Assembly: GCA_041563675.1 (NCBI GenBank)
Contig: JBFGRM010000121.1
Location: 1 to 7,458 of the forward strand
Direction: 5' to 3'
Length of the DNA: 7,458 nucleotides
From: JBFGRM01 sp041563675
GTDB lineage: Bacteria > Nitrospirota > Nitrospiria > Nitrospirales > Nitrospiraceae
Each line of letters starts with the position of its first letter. Within the stretch, counting starts at the first letter, position 1. The notes below the pieces were generated by a model. It was not told the DNA's origin. It was given only the letters and a program-made list of their open reading frames with translations, and did no database searches. Below, piece by piece: positions 4,684 through 7,458 of this stretch. Both the position numbers and the translations under genes were made by a program.

Positions 4684-6270
4684 ATGACCGCCGTGTTCCG
4701 CCACATCTCGGTGACGCCGATTCCCGCGCTGGCCTTCCTGGTCGCGGGGTTCATCCTTTTGCCGCTGCTGTACGTGACGGGCCTGGCGCTCAGCGCCGAA
4801 GCGGGCGTCTGGTCGCGCCTTCTCAGCACGCGCATCCCCGAGCTGCTCTCCAACACCGCCGCCTTGGCCCTGAGCAGCGCGATGGGAACCTTCGTTTTGG
4901 GCGTCTCCCTCGCCTGGGTGGTGACGAGGCTGGAATTCCCGGGACGCCGGGTCTGGGAATGGGCGCTCGTGCTGCCGTTGGCGATCCCCTCCTATGTCCT
5001 GGCCTACATTTACACGTACCTGCTGGGCATGGGCGGCCCGGTGGAGCAACTCTGGCAGGCCTGGGCCGGCCCGGAGGCGCAGATCTTCTCGCCATACAGC
5101 TTCACGGGGGCGACCCTCGTGATGACGCTCAACAATTTTCCCTTCGTGTACCTGCTGAGCAGAGCCGCGCTCCTGAACTTCAATGTGTCCTACGAGGAGG
5201 TCGCCCGGGCCTGCGGCGTCGGGCGGTGGCGCACCCTGTTCCGGATCACCCTGCCCATGATGCGTCCGGCCATCGTGGCCGGCCTGTCCCTCGTCATCCT
5301 CTACGTGATCTCGGACTTCGGCGCGGTCTCCTTGCTGCGCTACCAGACATTGACCTACGCCGTCTATCAACAGATCACGGGGCGCTACGATCCATCGGCG
5401 GCCAGCGTGCTCAGCCTTCTGCTCGTGGCCTTCGCGCTCCTGTTCCTGATGACCGAGCGGTGGTTCCGTCACCGGAGCCGGTTCTACCAAACGAGCGGGC
5501 GTTTCCGCCTGCCCCAGCGCAAGGTTTGCGGACCGCTTGCCACCCTCGGTGTGGCGGCGCTGCTGCTCGTCGTGTTCGGCGCCTCCTTTGGCCTCCCCGC
5601 CCTGCTCCTCGTGCAGTGGAGCGTGGCGGCCGTCGGCGAGGGTGCCCTCGACGACCGATTCTTGGGTTTCATGTGGAACAGCGCATTTCTCTCCGGCGTG
5701 GCCGCCACCTGCGCCGTGCTGCTCGGCACGCCACTCGCGTACCTGGCGAGCCGCTCGCGATCCAGGCTCAACCAACTCTGGGTCCAGATCGCCTACGTCG
5801 GTTACGTCCTGCCCGGACCGGTGGCCGCGCTGGCCCTCCTGCTGCTCTTCGCGCAGTTCTTTCCGTTCCTGTACGGCGGTGTCCTCATCCTGATCGTCGC
5901 CTACATCATCCATTACCTGCCGGCCGGCCTACAGTCGATGGAGCCGGCACTCCAGCAGGTGACGCCGAATCTGGAGGAGGTCTCGCGCAGCCTTGGGTAC
6001 TCCCTCTGGACGACGTTGCGCAGGGTCACGCTGCCGCTGGTGCGCAGCGGCTTCATCGTCGCCTGGGTCTTGATGTTCTTGCAGGCGATGAAGGAGCTGC
6101 CGGCCACGCTGCTCCTCCGTCCGGTCGGCTTCGACACTCTGGCGGTACGGGTCTGGCTGGAGGCCAGCGAAGAGTTTTACCAGTTGGCGGCGCCCTCGGC
6201 GTTGCTCATCATCGTCGTGACGCTGCCGGCGCTGCTCCTCCTCATCTCGCGCGATTGGCGGGCGGCTTGA
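4684..6270 (+). CDS. fbpB: Ferric iron ABC transporter permease, fused double-domain (FbpB/FutB type)
   Basis: At 528 residues this is a tandem fusion of two BPP-transport membrane domains, as is usual for FbpB, FutB and HitB, so one chain forms the whole inner-membrane channel. The first half has membrane segments from about residue 12 and an EAA loop EEVARACGVGRWRTLFRITLP (from 171). A basic linker (about 257-283, rich in R and K) separates the halves. The second half has its own EAA loop EEVSRSLGYSLWTTLRRVTLP (from 431). Each loop has the conserved glycine that docks on the ATPase. I judge about 12 membrane segments by eye. The gene starts 28 nt after the binding-protein stop codon, with a GAGGG at 4668-4672 that is 11 nt from the ATG, a slightly long spacing. 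Only 1 nt separates its stop from the ATPase gene, so the three genes form one operon. The close match of neighbours supports Fe(III) as substrate over thiamine or spermidine, which related permeases carry. Confidence 0.93.
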   Translation: MTAVFRHISVTPIPALAFLVAGFILLPLLYVTGLALSAEAGVWSRLLSTRIPELLSNTAALALSSAMGTFVLGVSLAWVVTRLEFPGRRVWEWALVLPLAIPSYVLAYIYTYLLGMGGPVEQLWQAWAGPEAQIFSPYSFTGATLVMTLNNFPFVYLLSRAALLNFNVSYEEVARACGVGRWRTLFRITLPMMRPAIVAGLSLVILYVISDFGAVSLLRYQTLTYAVYQQITGRYDPSAASVLSLLLVAFALLFLMTERWFRHRSRFYQTSGRFRLPQRKVCGPLATLGVAALLLVVFGASFGLPALLLVQWSVAAVGEGALDDRFLGFMWNSAFLSGVAATCAVLLGTPLAYLASRSRSRLNQLWVQIAYVGYVLPGPVAALALLLLFAQFFPFLYGGVLILIVAYIIHYLPAGLQSMEPALQQVTPNLEEVSRSLGYSLWTTLRRVTLPLVRSGFIVAWVLMFLQAMKELPATLLLRPVGFDTLAVRVWLEASEEFYQLAAPSALLIIVVTLPALLLLISRDWRAA

Positions 6271-6271
6271 C

Positions 6272-7414
6272 ATGTTTATGAAGGACGATCTCAGCATGCG
6301 GACGCCGGAGCAGGCGCTCAAGGACAACGACTTGGGCACGCCGGTCGTGGAGCTTCGGGGCATCACCTGCTCGTACGAGGAAGGACGTCCCGCGATCACC
6401 GATATGTGCCTCTCGGCGCACCAGGGTGAGATTCTGTGTTTACTGGGTCCGTCCGGCTGCGGGAAGACGACGACGCTCCGCGTCGTCGCGGGATTCGAGT
6501 CGGTCTCGCAGGGGGAGGTGTACCTCAACGGCCGCCTCGTCTCGGCCAGGGGTCACCAGGTGCCCGCCGAGCAGCGGCGGGTCGGCATGGTCTTTCAGGA
6601 ATATGCCCTGTTTCCGCACCTGAACGTGGCCGACAACATCGCGTTCGGACTCCACCAGCTTCCCCGCGATCTCCGCAAGGCCCAGGTGCACGAGATGCTG
6701 ACCCTCACGGGGTTGGTCGGCCTGGAGCGTCGTTATCCGCACGAGTTGTCCGGCGGCCAACAGCAACGGGTCGCCCTGGCGCGGGCCCTGGCTCAGAACC
6801 CCGTCATCCTCCTCATGGACGAGCCGTTCAGCAATCTCGATCCGGACATGGCCAGCCGGATGCGGCAGGATCTTCACGACCTGCTGAAACGGACCAAGAC
6901 GACCGCCATCCTCGTCACCCACGACCACGAGGAAGCCTTCGCCATGGCGGACCGCGTGGCCGTCCTCAACAACGGGCGGCTGGAGCAGTTCGACACGCCG
7001 GAGATCATCTATCACGTCCCGTCATCGCCCTTTGTCGCGGACTTCGTCGGTCAGGCGGACTTCGTGCCCGGCGTCGTCCGAAACGGCACCGTCGTCACCG
7101 AGATCGGCGAGTTTCCCAATCGGGCGGGGTTTGCGAATGAGACGAGGGTGGTGGTGATGATCCGGCCCGATGACATTCACATCGTGCCGACGAAGGACCG
7201 CGGCGCGCACATCGTGTCCCGCCAGTTCCGCGGATCGGAGAACCTGTACACGATCAACCTTCCGTCCGGACTCGTCGTCCACAGCAGCGAGTCGTCGACC
7301 AGCCTGTATCCGGTGGGCACCGCAGTCGAGCTGCAAGTTGTCGCCACGCACACCGTGCTCTTCGAGCAAGCCACGGACTCAGCGCTCAGCATGGTCGACC
7401 CGCCAACAGCCTAG
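6272..7414 (+). CDS. fbpC: Ferric iron ABC transporter ATP-binding protein (FbpC/FutC type)
   Basis: This 380-residue protein is the cytoplasmic ATPase that powers the importer, working as a dimer. The nucleotide-binding domain is complete: Walker A GPSGCGKTT (59-67), Q-loop VFQEYALFPH with Q109 (107-116), signature LSGGQQQ (159-165), Walker B VILLMDEP with D183 and E184 (178-185), D-loop SNLD (187-190) and switch histidine H217 in VTHDHEEAF. The C-terminal part, from about 260, is a TOBE-type domain (IRPDDIHIV at 297-305), as in FbpC, PotA and other CUT1-like importers; such domains can bind a regulatory ligand. The start is uncertain. ATG at 6272 lies 1 nt after the permease stop and would be translationally coupled. 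ATG at 6296 has a better ribosome binding site (GAAGGA at 6280-6285, 10 nt away) and would shorten the protein by 8 residues. All catalytic motifs are intact. Only 44 bp follow the stop, with no terminator visible. Confidence 0.94.
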   Translation: MFMKDDLSMRTPEQALKDNDLGTPVVELRGITCSYEEGRPAITDMCLSAHQGEILCLLGPSGCGKTTTLRVVAGFESVSQGEVYLNGRLVSARGHQVPAEQRRVGMVFQEYALFPHLNVADNIAFGLHQLPRDLRKAQVHEMLTLTGLVGLERRYPHELSGGQQQRVALARALAQNPVILLMDEPFSNLDPDMASRMRQDLHDLLKRTKTTAILVTHDHEEAFAMADRVAVLNNGRLEQFDTPEIIYHVPSSPFVADFVGQADFVPGVVRNGTVVTEIGEFPNRAGFANETRVVVMIRPDDIHIVPTKDRGAHIVSRQFRGSENLYTINLPSGLVVHSSESSTSLYPVGTAVELQVVATHTVLFEQATDSALSMVDPPTA

Positions 7415-7458
7415 AGAAGGCAGGCTCCAGGTCGATCCCGTGTTTTCCTTCCGTCATC

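Noticed and set aside
4648..5913. Long open frame of 421 codons on the minus strand
   Set aside because: It lies wholly antisense to the permease and binding-protein genes, which have clear family motifs. Its translation is rich in E, G, H, Q and R with no recognisable domain, typical of an open frame opposite a GC-rich gene.
4959..6281. Long open frame of 440 codons on the plus strand in a different frame
   Set aside because: It overlaps the permease gene almost fully, has a low-complexity R/G/A/P-rich translation and no domain; it is a frame shadow of GC-rich coding DNA.
1..7458. Mobile elements, CRISPR arrays, tRNA or rRNA genes, or a defence island
   Set aside because: No transposase, integrase, regularly spaced direct repeats, cloverleaf or rRNA-like sequence was found; gene content is housekeeping and iron uptake, with uniform GC-rich coding style.

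Overview
The window is GC-rich, densely coded bacterial DNA with no tRNA, rRNA, CRISPR array or insertion sequence that I can see. It carries seven protein genes: one cut by the left edge and six complete. The mix of genes and the type of intergenic repeats (runs related to TTACCCC and GGCTCGT, and a CCCTCTCC/GGAGAGGG inverted repeat) remind me of Nitrospira-like or other high-GC environmental Gram-negative genomes. That assignment is an inference from general resemblance and no marker gene here proves it.

Layout: positions 1-555 (minus) hold the N-terminal 185 codons of a SAM-dependent O-methyltransferase. A 170-bp spacer with a GC-rich inverted repeat and a strong hairpin separates it from a divergent M32 carboxypeptidase (726-2258, plus). 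An 84-bp spacer built almost wholly of degenerate 7-bp repeats separates the peptidase from a convergent gene of unknown function (2343-2903, minus) that resembles small winged-helix, YwgA/Panacea-like proteins. Next comes a divergent pair of near-consensus promoters, one for the unknown gene and one for fur (3077-3508, plus). Downstream of fur, after a 76-bp A/T-rich spacer, lies a three-gene ferric iron ABC importer: binding protein (3585-4655), double-length permease (4684-6270) and ATPase (6272-7414).

How the genes work together: the right half is an iron homeostasis locus. The regulator carries the glutamate expected of an iron-sensing Fur (not the aspartate of a peroxide-sensing PerR) and sits directly upstream of a periplasmic-binding-protein-dependent Fe(III) transporter. 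The spacer between them holds a promoter candidate overlapping a 12/19 match to the classical Fur box, which suggests that Fur represses the importer when iron is sufficient. The left half (methyltransferase, peptidase, unknown protein) shows no clear functional link to iron.

I see no convincing evidence of a wholly new biological system. The best leads are the unknown 186-residue protein, the heptamer-repeat spacer, and the putative Fur operator of the iron operon.
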